Source: Microbacterium sp. BLY | GTDB lineage: Bacteria; Actinomycetota; Actinomycetes; Actinomycetales; Microbacteriaceae | DNA length: 64,000 nt | NCBI RefSeq assembly: GCF_017939615.1 | Contig: NZ_JAGKSR010000001.1 | Location: 1,116,001 to 1,180,000, forward strand | Direction: 5' to 3' | Part shown: piece by piece, positions 1 through 7,833 of the stretch | Layout of the letters: each line of letters begins with the position of its first letter | How positions within the stretch are numbered: the first letter of the stretch is position 1 | Translations under genes and position numbers: made by a program | The notes under the pieces: model-generated | The model's database searches: none | Told to the model about the DNA's origin: nothing | What the model saw: the letters and a program-made list of their open reading frames with translations, nothing else

Positions 1-1
1 G

Positions 2-547
2 CTGCCCGAGGGCGAGCGCACCTCCGCGACGCAGGCCGTCTATGGCGAGAAGCATGTGGAGCGGCTGCGCGTCATCCGGGCGCTGCTCGACGCTGGCGTG
101 AGCATCGCCGAGACGCGACGGGTGGTCGCGGCGCTGGATGATCCGCCCGCGAACCCGCACGAGCTGCTGGGGACCGCGCATGCCGCGATCACCCCGCCGG
201 CCGATGACGCGTTGGACCTCTCCGGCGCCGAGGCGCTCGCCGCCCGACTCGGGTGGAAGCCGGGGATGTGTGATCCGGCTGTGTTGCATGCGGTCGCGCG
301 CGCGTTGCAGGGGCTGGAGCGCGTCGGGTTCTCGGTGCCGGACGCGGTGATGGCGGAGTACCTCGCAAGTGCGCGGCGAATTGCGGATGCGGAGATCGCG
401 GGGGTGCCGGAGGAGTCGGCGGAAGCGGCGGTGCGGTATGTGGTGCTGGGGTCGGTGTTGGTGGAGCCGTTGTTGCTGGCGTTGCGGCGGGTGGCGCAGC
501 AGGTGAGCTCGGGGGAGCGGTTTGGAGGAACTGGCACCGCCGTGTAA
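2..547 (+). CDS. MerR-family transcriptional regulator (partial, 5' end missing)
   Basis: The reading frame is open from base 2 and ends at a TAA at 545-547, so only the C-terminal 181 codons are present. The first visible residues (LPEGERTSATQAVYGEKHVERLRVIR) up to the helix with 'LLDAGVSIAETRRVVAALD' match the wing and second part of a MerR winged-helix DNA-binding domain. The remaining ~130 residues would be the effector or dimerisation region, with a run of hydrophobic helices near the end. The DNA-binding helix itself lies outside the window. The ligand cannot be told from this half. Its high GC matches the rest of the chromosome and contrasts with the next two genes. Confidence 0.75.
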   Translation: MPEGERTSATQAVYGEKHVERLRVIRALLDAGVSIAETRRVVAALDDPPANPHELLGTAHAAITPPADDALDLSGAEALAARLGWKPGMCDPAVLHAVARALQGLERVGFSVPDAVMAEYLASARRIADAEIAGVPEESAEAAVRYVVLGSVLVEPLLLALRRVAQQVSSGERFGGTGTAV

Positions 548-618
548 CGCTCGCGCAAATCGAGCAGATGTCGACCCCGGTGCGCTGAGTGATCTTCTGC
601 CGCGACTGAACTAGGGAA

Positions 619-630
619 AGACAGATGTCT
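619..630. promoter_or_regulatory. short palindrome upstream of the DUF262/Rel cassette
   Basis: AGACAGATGTCT is a 5-2-5 inverted repeat about 95 bp upstream of the first cassette gene. A TATACT hexamer at 687-692 could be a -10 element, but no convincing -35 lies 17 bp upstream of it. It may be an operator for the cassette; this is inference from position only. Confidence 0.2.
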
Positions 631-724
631 CGACATGCGCCCCGCTAGGCCTGACGTCGGCGAGTCGGTAGCGTAAGCCCAAGCCATATACTGGCGATAT
701 CGTTCGAGCCGAAAAGGAGCCGTC

Positions 725-1738
725 TTGGCGCCGAAGATCACGACCACCACCAAAGATGTCGGTCTACTGAAGCAACTCTACGATGACGGTCAACTGCAAC
801 TAAGTCCGGAGTTTCAAAGAAACGCCATATGGCCTCGCCCCGCGAAGGCGTATCTGATCGATACGATCCTCACAGGAAATCCCATCCCGGTACTCTACTT
901 CCAGCGTTCGGTGAGCGCCCAAACCGGTCGAATCGAATACACGGTGGTCGACGGACAGCAGCGCTTATCGGCGGTGATGGACTTTCTCGCCAATAGATTT
1001 TCGCTAACCGAGTCGGAAGATCAGCCGTGGAGTCGGTTGAGGTGGAAGGGGCTTTCGGCGGAGGATCGTTCCAAAGTTCTCGAGTATGACTTTGTGATTC
1101 AGGAGCTTTCTGGATTTAGTCCCGCTTCGATAAGAGCGATGTTCGCACGAATGAACCGATTCGTCGTCGCTCTCAATCCCCAGGAGCGCCGCCACGCCGG
1201 AGAGGATGGTGAGTTCAAGAAACTGGCGGAGAGCGTCGGGCGCTGGAGTCATTGGAAGCGGATGGGAGTCGTCTCCACTCAAGCCGCGAAGAGAATGAAA
1301 TCTGACGAACTCGCCGCGGAGCTCTTGATTCTAATTCAAGAAGGGCCGCAGGATAAGAAGCAATCCATCGACCTGTATTACGATGCCTACTCCGCTGACT
1401 TCCCGGATGGGGACGCTCTGGAGGCTCGCTTGTTGGGCTATGTCGAGTTGGTGGAGAGAGCGCTCCCAGAAATCAAGCATCTTTTTGTGAAGCGTCCAGC
1501 GAATTTCTATGCACTCATCGGCGCTCTCAGCGAAATCGAGCAGGACGGGGAGCCTCTTCCCTCTGATGATCAAGTCCGCGAACGACTAACGCGGTTTGAC
1601 GCGGAGTTGCGAGATGAGGATGAGGTAAGTCAAAGGAAGGCGGCGTACGAGATGGCGCAGTCCAGGCAGACGGACAATATCAAGCCCCGACGAACACGTA
1701 TAGACATCCTTCGCCAAATTTTGACCGGCCAGATCTGA
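725..1738 (+). CDS. DUF262 domain protein (ParB/Srx-like fold), first gene of a putative defence cassette
   Basis: A 337-aa protein. The TTG start at 725 is chosen because AAAAGGAG sits 5 nt before it. Residues ~10-100 carry DUF262 hallmarks: 'SPEFQRNAIW' (28-36), the hydrophobic 'LIDTILTGNPIPVLYF' segment and the signature DGQQR at 76-80. DUF262 is known from GmrSD-type modification-dependent nucleases and from SspE/BrxU-like phage-defence proteins, where it binds nucleotide. The C-terminal DUF1524/HNH nuclease domain of those proteins is absent. The rest (residues ~110-337) is helical and unrecognised. It is followed after 7 bp by the RelA/SpoT gene, so the two are probably co-transcribed. 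Base composition is clearly lower than the surroundings (31 G/C of 60 in 961-1020 by hand count), which suggests horizontal transfer. Family call is firm; the role in defence is inferred. Confidence 0.8.
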   Translation: MAPKITTTTKDVGLLKQLYDDGQLQLSPEFQRNAIWPRPAKAYLIDTILTGNPIPVLYFQRSVSAQTGRIEYTVVDGQQRLSAVMDFLANRFSLTESEDQPWSRLRWKGLSAEDRSKVLEYDFVIQELSGFSPASIRAMFARMNRFVVALNPQERRHAGEDGEFKKLAESVGRWSHWKRMGVVSTQAAKRMKSDELAAELLILIQEGPQDKKQSIDLYYDAYSADFPDGDALEARLLGYVELVERALPEIKHLFVKRPANFYALIGALSEIEQDGEPLPSDDQVRERLTRFDAELRDEDEVSQRKAAYEMAQSRQTDNIKPRRTRIDILRQILTGQI

Positions 1739-1745
1739 GGATGTT

Positions 1746-2738
1746 GTGGGTATCGTCGCCGACCGATGGCTCGACGAGTATCGGGCGAATTTCAGAGACT
1801 ACGAGGATGCGGCGCTCGAGGTGCGGCAGCAGATGGAGGACGCGCTGAAGGGCCGGGCCCTCGGCGTTCAGATGATCGATGTGAGAGCTAAAGATCCGGA
1901 CTCCGCGGCAGAGAAAGTGTCGCGCAAGAGTTATGGTCGTCCCGCGATCCAAATGACTGACATCATCGGTGCCCGAGTTGTGACGCTCTTCGACCACTCA
2001 ATAAAGCCTGCTGGAGATATGCTTAAGCGCCGCTTCGAGGAAGTGCCTCAGTATTCAGTCAACAAGACCGATGACCTCGGCCCCGGAGAAGTAGGATATC
2101 GGAGTGTGCACCTCGTGCTCAAGCCCAAAGTGACGGGGCTGGGCGGAGTGCGTGCAACACTCAGGAAATCTGTCGTAGAGGTGCAGATCCGAAGCGTAAT
2201 CTCGCATGCTTGGGCGGAGATCGAGCATTCGTTCAGATACAAGGCGGGAGAATCGGTTCCGCCTGCTCTTAAACGGCGATTTGACGCGCTTGCCGGTGCG
2301 CTCGAGCTTGTCGACAGAGAGTTCTCCTCAATCGCAGGAGACGTGGTCACTCACGTGGCGGAGCTCAGCGATGGCTATGAAAAGGGGACCGGGCTGTCGG
2401 AACCCTTGAGCGCTCTACGTCTGCTCGGAGTGTTGTCGGCCAGTCTCAAGAACGCACCAAGGCTTGGTCCGGACGGGCTGCCATTGGAGATCGAGGATGC
2501 GTCGCGACTAGTGACCGTCCTAAGGGACGTTGGTGTGTTGACAGTAGCCGACATGCTGGGGGCTGTAGAGGATCCGCGGACGCTCGCGGTCCTGAGGGCA
2601 TACTCGGACGCCTCGGGACACGACACGGAGCAAGCGTCAGCGATTGTCTATCTGGGAGCGGTTGTCGGAAGCCGTGACTTGGCGGTCCTCAAGAGAACGC
2701 GCTTACTGCACCACGACGCGATGTTGGCCGCTTTTTAA
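1746..2738 (+). CDS. RelA/SpoT-domain protein (small alarmone synthetase or toxSAS-like)
   Basis: A 330-aa protein starting at GTG 1746; GAGG overlapping the upstream stop serves as its ribosome site. Residues ~40-166 match the (p)ppGpp synthetase fold: RAK (47-49) with SAAEKVSRK, D72-IIGAR-77, GYRSVH (117-122), and E145-VQIRS followed by HAWAEIEH (154-161) and YK. All residues normally needed for pyrophosphate transfer seem present, and there is no HD hydrolase, TGS or ACT domain. The C-terminal ~165 residues are unassigned and longer than in RelQ/RelP-type enzymes. It could make an alarmone, or act as a toxin that pyrophosphorylates nucleotides or tRNA as toxSAS proteins do. The tight spacing after the DUF262 gene argues for a shared function such as phage-triggered signalling. 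AT-richer than neighbours (34 G/C of 60 in 1921-1980). Confidence 0.8.
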   Translation: MGIVADRWLDEYRANFRDYEDAALEVRQQMEDALKGRALGVQMIDVRAKDPDSAAEKVSRKSYGRPAIQMTDIIGARVVTLFDHSIKPAGDMLKRRFEEVPQYSVNKTDDLGPGEVGYRSVHLVLKPKVTGLGGVRATLRKSVVEVQIRSVISHAWAEIEHSFRYKAGESVPPALKRRFDALAGALELVDREFSSIAGDVVTHVAELSDGYEKGTGLSEPLSALRLLGVLSASLKNAPRLGPDGLPLEIEDASRLVTVLRDVGVLTVADMLGAVEDPRTLAVLRAYSDASGHDTEQASAIVYLGAVVGSRDLAVLKRTRLLHHDAMLAAF

Positions 2739-2764
2739 GAGTTCGAATGGTGAGAGTCTTATGA

Positions 2765-2974
2765 GGACGTCGATGCTTTGAGCGCACGGCGCTGCGGACC
2801 CTGGAGTGGGCGCAGTACGGCGTCGGGCTGCTCGTGGTGGTCGCGATCATCGTCTCGCACGTGTGGTTCGCGCTGATCCCGCTCGAGCAGTTCACCGGCG
2901 ACTCCTGGACCGTGTTCAGCCCGTTCCCGTTCGGCGCGATCGACGTCGAGGTGACGCCGATGACGACCTCGTGA
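2765..2974 (+). pseudogene. 3' remnant of a membrane-protein gene
   Basis: An open frame of ~69 codons ends at TGA 2972-2974, but an in-frame TGA at 2762-2764 and no ATG/GTG/TTG before the hydrophobic core leave it without a start. It encodes a hydrophobic span ('YGVGLLVVVAIIVSHVWFAL') followed by a polar tail rich in Pro/Phe and ending VTPMTTS. High GC, like the core chromosome, and it ends 4 bp from the convergent phosphodiesterase gene as an intact neighbour would. It is best read as the tail of a gene whose 5' part was lost when the DUF262/Rel cassette arrived. I do not recognise the family. Confidence 0.5.
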
Positions 2975-2978
2975 CCGC

Positions 2979-3857
2979 TTAGTCGCGCCAGTCGATCCCG
3001 ACGCCGGCGATCCGTCGCCCGGCCTCGTCGGCGGCGACCGGCTCTCCGACGTCCGCCCCGCGTTCGAGCGAGACGGCGGAGTGCACGATGGTGTCGGCGT
3101 ACACGTGCACGAGGTTGTAGCCCTGCGCGGCGTCCTGTCCGCGTGTGGCGCCGACGGGCTGCGCGAGGTCCTGTCCGTACGCGCTCGACGAGGCGACGGC
3201 GACGGGGATCCCGGCGAACGTGCCGAACGACGGATGGTGCACGTGGCCGGACAGGATGCCCCGCACGTCCGTCCCCCGCAGCACCTCCGCGAGCGCGTCC
3301 TGATCCCGCAGCTCGACGGTCACGGCGAGGTCGAGCACCGTGGGCAGCGGCGGATGGTGCAGGAGCAGCAGCGTGCCCTGTGGTGCCGCCGTCGACAGCT
3401 CTCCCTCCAGCCACTCCAGCTGCGACGACGGCACCTCCCCCCAATGCGCGCCGGGCACCGTCGAATCGACGACGATGACGCGCATCCCCCCGAACCACCG
3501 CACCTCGACGATCGGCTCGTCACCCGCCCCCGCGAGTCCGAGCTCTGATCGCATGGCACGGCGGTCGTCATGGTTGCCGGCCGCCCACACGACCTCGCAC
3601 CCGAGCGCCGCGGCTGCGGGCGTCACGAGCTCGCGCAGGCGCCCGTACGCGGCGGCATCGCCCCGGTCCGTCAGATCCCCCGTGAACAGCAGCGCGTCTG
3701 GACGGAGCCCCGAGGCGACGAGCCGGTCGAGCATCTCCGCCAGGTTCGCGTCGGCGTCGGCCCCGCTGCCGTACAGCGGCGACCGCTCACCCGGCAGGTG
3801 CGTGTCGGAGATGTGCACGAAGGTGTGCGACGGGCGAGGGTGTTCGGTGAGGATCAT
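2979..3857 (-). CDS. metallophosphoesterase (CpdA/GpdQ-like phosphodiesterase)
   Basis: A 292-aa cytosolic enzyme with the calcineurin-like metal-site order: DTH (18-20), GD (60-61), GNHD (94-97), then LLHHPP and GHVHH. These bind two metal ions and hydrolyse phosphodiesters such as cAMP or glycerophosphodiesters; the substrate is not readable. The ATG at 3855-3857 is preferred to longer upstream frames because homology starts with 'HTFVHISDTH', and it leaves 41 bp to the LacI stop. It is the last gene of the minus-strand operon with ABC importer and LacI regulator, so it may process the imported compound, possibly an organophosphate or phosphodiester (inference). Confidence 0.85.
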   Translation of the reverse strand: MILTEHPRPSHTFVHISDTHLPGERSPLYGSGADADANLAEMLDRLVASGLRPDALLFTGDLTDRGDAAAYGRLRELVTPAAAALGCEVVWAAGNHDDRRAMRSELGLAGAGDEPIVEVRWFGGMRVIVVDSTVPGAHWGEVPSSQLEWLEGELSTAAPQGTLLLLHHPPLPTVLDLAVTVELRDQDALAEVLRGTDVRGILSGHVHHPSFGTFAGIPVAVASSSAYGQDLAQPVGATRGQDAAQGYNLVHVYADTIVHSAVSLERGADVGEPVAADEAGRRIAGVGIDWRD

Positions 3858-3898
3858 GTCTCTTCCTGGTCGGCGGACGGAGGCAGGTCGGGGCGGGG

Positions 3899-4921
3899 TC
3901 AGACGGCGGCGGCCGTGGACCCGGGGACGAGGGTTCCGGTGAAGGAGCGGCGCACGAGCGTCTCCGGCTCGTCCGCGGTGAGCAGCTGCTGCATGGTCTC
4001 GACGGCGGCCGCGGCCACCGCCTCCACGGGAATCCGCAGCGTGGTGAGCCCGAGCAGGTCGGCGCCGGGCAGGATGCCGTCGCAGCCGGTGACGCTCACG
4101 TCCTCCGGGACGCGAAGGCCCGCCGCACGGAGGGCGCGCATGACGGCGAGCTGCCGGTAGTCCGACGCGCACATCACGGCGGTCGATCCGGCGCGCACGG
4201 CCGCGAGGGCCTCGTCGACGCCGTCGTCGGGGCGGGCGCCGGCCGAGATCATCGTGACGGCGACCCCGGCGCGGATCAGCACCTCGCGCATCGCGAGGGC
4301 CCGCAGGTGCTCGGGATAGGACGCCTCAGGACTCCCGGCGAGCACGACGACCTTCCGGTGCCCGAGCGCGACGATGTGCTCCGCGAGCAGGCGCCCGTGC
4401 CCCTCGTCGTCGTAGTGGGCGGTGTGGATGCGGCCCGCCGACTCCACGCGCCCGGCGCGCAGGATCGGCACCTGGTCGGCGAACGGCTCGAGCTGCGCCG
4501 CGGAGATGCCGCCGGTGGCGACGATGAGCCCGGCGACGCGCATGCCGAGCAGTCGGTGCAGCGCATTCACCTGCTTGGCGCCCTGTTCGTCGGCGCCGAT
4601 CGTGACGGTCACGAGGTCGAGGCCGCGCTGATGCGCCTCCTCCTGCAACCGGGAGAAGAGGAGACCGTACGCGGGGTTGCTGGCGTCGCGCAGCATGAGA
4701 CCGACGGTGCCGGTGCGTCCCGCGGCGAGCTCGGCGGCCATCGTGTTGCGCACGTACCCCAGCCGCTCGGCCGCTTCCAGGATGCGCTCCTGCGTCTCCG
4801 GCGCGAACCGGCCCTCACCCTTCAGCGCCCTGGTCGCCGTCGCGCGGGACACCCCGGCCGCCGCGGCGACGTCGCTGATCGTGACCCGCAGGGCGGGCGT
4901 CCCGGCATCCGCCCCGCTCAT
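3899..4921 (-). CDS. LacI-family transcriptional regulator
   Basis: A 340-aa repressor with an N-terminal helix-turn-helix ('VTISDVAAAAGVSRATATRAL', residues ~12-32) and the hinge ('GYVRNTMAAELAAGRTGTVGLM'), then a periplasmic-binding-protein-like ligand domain to the end. The ATG (4919-4921) overlaps the permease stop by 4 nt, so the two are translationally coupled. By position it should control the importer operon in response to the imported ligand. A candidate operator is the perfect 15-bp inverted repeat at 8940-8954, just upstream of the lipoprotein gene. Confidence 0.9.
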   Translation of the reverse strand: MSGADAGTPALRVTISDVAAAAGVSRATATRALKGEGRFAPETQERILEAAERLGYVRNTMAAELAAGRTGTVGLMLRDASNPAYGLLFSRLQEEAHQRGLDLVTVTIGADEQGAKQVNALHRLLGMRVAGLIVATGGISAAQLEPFADQVPILRAGRVESAGRIHTAHYDDEGHGRLLAEHIVALGHRKVVVLAGSPEASYPEHLRALAMREVLIRAGVAVTMISAGARPDDGVDEALAAVRAGSTAVMCASDYRQLAVMRALRAAGLRVPEDVSVTGCDGILPGADLLGLTTLRIPVEAVAAAAVETMQQLLTADEPETLVRRSFTGTLVPGSTAAAV

Positions 4922-6777
4922 GCGCGCTGCTTCCGTCGGCGGGGCGCTCCGGCGCGCGATCCTCGTCCATACACGAGATACATGGTGACACCCATGATGA
5001 TCATGAGCAGCACGGTGTAGACGAACGTGATGGGCATCGCGTCGAGGTTGTTCTCGCCGCGCGTGCTCTCCTGGATCGCGACGCCGAGCGGCTTGTACAG
5101 CGGGTGGTAGAGGAAGATCGCGGCGTCGTAGTCGTCGAGCAGGCTGTTGAAGTTCAGCGCCGTGATCGCGGCCGCGGTCGGCAGCACGAGCGGGATCAGC
5201 ACGCGCCGGAACGTGGTCAGCGAGCGGGCGCCGAGGATGCGGGAGGCATCTTCCAGCGAGTCCGGCACGGACGCGAAGCCGGCCTTGAGCAGCCGCAGCG
5301 TGAACGGGATCTTCACGCAGATGTACGCGACGAGCAGCAGGACCGGCGTCCCCGTGAGCACGATGTTGCCGACGAGGGGCTGCGGGGCATCGAACGCCAT
5401 CACGAACGCCAGGGCGATCAGCACGATCGGCAGGATCCACGGGATGTGCAGCACGTACTCGATCGCCGTGGTGAGCAGGTTGCGGTGCTTCTGCATCATC
5501 CGCGCGACGAACAGGAGCCCGCCCACCACGATGACCGCGGCGAGGGCGCTGTAGACGACGCTCACGACGAACGGCCGGAGGGCCGCCGCGCTGGAGAACA
5601 CGGTGATGTAGTTGTCGAGCGTGAAGTTGTCGAGCGTGATCGACCCGGCGAGGATGCTCCGCGCGTCGACGAACGAGAAGATCACGATGAGCACGACCGG
5701 GATGAGGTAGATCACCCAGAGCAGGTAGGCGACCACGTGCACGACCGCGTTCGCGAACGGGTTGCGGATCCGCTGCTTCTGGATCGGCGTCGCCACCTTC
5801 GCGACCGAGAAGTACACACCGGACTTCTCGGCGCGGTTCATGATCGCGAGCAGGATGATCGTCGCGACACCGAGCACGATCGCCAGCAGCGCCGCGATGT
5901 CACGCGTGATCGGGCTGCGCGACAGGTCGATGATGAGGGGCGCGACGGTCTGGAAGTCCGGCCCGCCGAGCACGAGCGGCGCGGTCAGCGCCCCGAGGCC
6001 GATCAGGAACGTCAGCACCGTGACGGCGAAGAGCATCGGCTTCATGACCGGCAGCACGATGCGGCGCAGGATCGTCCACGTCGAGGCGCCCATGAGTTTC
6101 GCGGCCTCGATCGACGCGTAGTCCACCTTGCCGAGCGACGACGACAGGAAGAGCATGTGGTTCGTCGTCGTCGCGAACGTCATCACGAACACGACCGCGA
6201 AGTAGCCGGAGAACCAGTTGCGATCCATGTCCGGCCAGATGTTCACCATCAGGTTCGTGATGAAGCCGAACTTGCCGTAGATGAAGTTGTAGCCGGCGGC
6301 GAGCACGATGCCGCCGTAGATCAGGGTCGTGGCGTAGCCGAGCCACAGGAGCTTCGCGCCGCGCACCTGGAAGTACTGCGTCACCAGCACGATGAACACC
6401 CCGACGACGTTCACCGTGACCGACAGCGTGATCGCGAGGAGGAAGCTGTTGCCGAGCGTCTTCAGCGCGCGCTCGCTGCCGAGCAGCTTCTCGACGGCAC
6501 GGATGCTGAACTGGCCGTCCGGGAAGAAGGTCGCGGCGAGCAGTTCGGCGTTCGGCAGCACGAGGAAGGCGGCGGCGAACCAGATCACCACGATGCCGGT
6601 CACCCACGCGAGCGGGGAGCGGAGCATCGCCCGCACGCTGCCGGGACGGCCGCGGCGGAGGCGGGGCTTCGTCGCGGTGCCCGCCTCGGCGGCCTCGGTC
6701 GTCAGGGCGCCGGGGGTGTCGGTCATCGCCGCGGACGGCGGCGGCACCGGACGGGAATCGTTCTGCGGAGCGCTCAT
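4918..6777 (-). CDS. ABC transporter permease, fused two-domain (FbpB/PhnV-like)
   Basis: A 619-aa inner-membrane protein with two homologous permease halves, each with the EAA-type loop that contacts the ATPase ('EAAKLMGASTWTILRRIVLP' in the first, 'EDASRILGARSLTTFRRVLIP' in the second). About 12 membrane segments; the N-terminal ~50 residues are Pro/Ala-rich and cytoplasmic. Fused permeases of this kind serve Fe(III), thiamine and 2-aminoethylphosphonate importers. The start at 6775-6777 is chosen because it lies immediately after the ATPase stop (1-bp gap), whereas the upstream in-frame ATG would sit inside the ATPase gene. Confidence 0.88.
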   Translation of the reverse strand: MSAPQNDSRPVPPPSAAMTDTPGALTTEAAEAGTATKPRLRRGRPGSVRAMLRSPLAWVTGIVVIWFAAAFLVLPNAELLAATFFPDGQFSIRAVEKLLGSERALKTLGNSFLLAITLSVTVNVVGVFIVLVTQYFQVRGAKLLWLGYATTLIYGGIVLAAGYNFIYGKFGFITNLMVNIWPDMDRNWFSGYFAVVFVMTFATTTNHMLFLSSSLGKVDYASIEAAKLMGASTWTILRRIVLPVMKPMLFAVTVLTFLIGLGALTAPLVLGGPDFQTVAPLIIDLSRSPITRDIAALLAIVLGVATIILLAIMNRAEKSGVYFSVAKVATPIQKQRIRNPFANAVVHVVAYLLWVIYLIPVVLIVIFSFVDARSILAGSITLDNFTLDNYITVFSSAAALRPFVVSVVYSALAAVIVVGGLLFVARMMQKHRNLLTTAIEYVLHIPWILPIVLIALAFVMAFDAPQPLVGNIVLTGTPVLLLVAYICVKIPFTLRLLKAGFASVPDSLEDASRILGARSLTTFRRVLIPLVLPTAAAITALNFNSLLDDYDAAIFLYHPLYKPLGVAIQESTRGENNLDAMPITFVYTVLLMIIMGVTMYLVYGRGSRAGAPRRRKQRA

Positions 6778-6778
6778 G

Positions 6779-7798
6779 TCACGCCGCCGGGTACTGCAGG
6801 ATCCACCGCGGGTCGACGTCGATGCGCACGGCATCGCCGACGTCCCACCGGTGCGCGCTCGCCGCGGCCGGCACGCTCACCCGGAGCGTCGCATCGGCCG
6901 CCGACACCGTGTAGACGCTGTGGCTGCCGTGGTACGTGCGCTCCGCGACGGTGCCGTCGAGCGACGCCGTGCCGTCGGCGGTGGCGTCGGACGGCGACGC
7001 GAGGTGCAGCTTCTCCGGCCGCACGTAGCTCTCGGCCGTGGCGTCGAGGCCCGCGCCGATCGCGACGAGCTGCGCGGGGCTGAGCCGGTTGTTCTCGCCG
7101 ATGAACCGGCAGACGAAGGGGGTCGCGCTGCGGTCGTAGATCTCCTCCGGCGTGCCCACCTGCTGCAGGGTCCCGGCGTCGAGCACCGCGATGCGGTCGC
7201 TGAGGGTGAGCGCCTCCTCCTGGTCATGCGTGACGTACACGGTGGTCACGCCGACCTCGTGCTGCAGCTCCTTGAGCTGCTCGCGCAGCTGCACGCGGAG
7301 CTTGGCGTCGAGGTTCGACAGCGGCTCGTCGAGCAGCAGGATGCTCGGGGTCAGGGCGAGTGCCCGGGCGATGGCGACGCGCTGCTGCTGGCCGCCGGAC
7401 AGCTCCGCCACGTTCTTCTCCAGCTGCGACGCGGCGAGTCCGGTGCGGTCGGCGACTTCGTCCACGCGCCGCCGCTGCTCGGCCTTCGACACCTTCTGCA
7501 CCGACAGGCCAAACGCGATGTTCTCCCGCACGTTCATGCTCGGGAACAGGGCGTAGTTCTGGAACACCATGCCCACGCCGCGCTTCTCGCTCGGCACCCT
7601 GGTCACGTCGCGACCGGCGATGTGGATGCGCCCGCCGGTGGGCTCGATGAACCCCGCGAGCGTGCGCAGGGCGGTGGTCTTGCCGCATCCGGACGGACCC
7701 AGGAGGGTGAAGAACTCACCCTCCTGGATCTCCAGATCGAGGTGCGAGACCGCACGGTGGTCGCCGAACACGACCTCGACGTCGTCGAAACGGATCAT
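6779..7798 (-). CDS. ABC transporter ATP-binding protein (FbpC/PotA-type)
   Basis: A 339-aa ATPase with Walker A GPSGCGKT (34-41), Q-loop 'FQNYALFPSMNVREN', signature LSGGQQQR, Walker B ILLLDEP, D-loop SNLDAK and H-loop VTHDQ. The last ~110 residues form a TOBE-type domain ('YVRPEKLHL'), as in the iron, polyamine and phosphonate importer class. It energises the permease encoded directly downstream. Order in the operon is lipoprotein, ATPase, permease, LacI, phosphodiesterase. Confidence 0.92.
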   Translation of the reverse strand: MIRFDDVEVVFGDHRAVSHLDLEIQEGEFFTLLGPSGCGKTTALRTLAGFIEPTGGRIHIAGRDVTRVPSEKRGVGMVFQNYALFPSMNVRENIAFGLSVQKVSKAEQRRRVDEVADRTGLAASQLEKNVAELSGGQQQRVAIARALALTPSILLLDEPLSNLDAKLRVQLREQLKELQHEVGVTTVYVTHDQEEALTLSDRIAVLDAGTLQQVGTPEEIYDRSATPFVCRFIGENNRLSPAQLVAIGAGLDATAESYVRPEKLHLASPSDATADGTASLDGTVAERTYHGSHSVYTVSAADATLRVSVPAAASAHRWDVGDAVRIDVDPRWILQYPAA

Positions 7799-7833
7799 CG
7801 TCTTCTCTCTCTGCCGGTGCGGGACTGCGCGGG

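Noticed and set aside
725-1738. GmrSD-type restriction enzyme
   Set aside because: Only the DUF262 half is visible; no DUF1524/HNH nuclease motif (H...N...H) in the C-terminal part.
5104-7083. Long open frame on the plus strand opposite the ABC permease (659 codons)
   Set aside because: His/Arg/Asp-rich low-complexity product typical of the antisense frame of a high-GC gene; no domain, no ribosome site, and the minus-strand permease has clear motifs.
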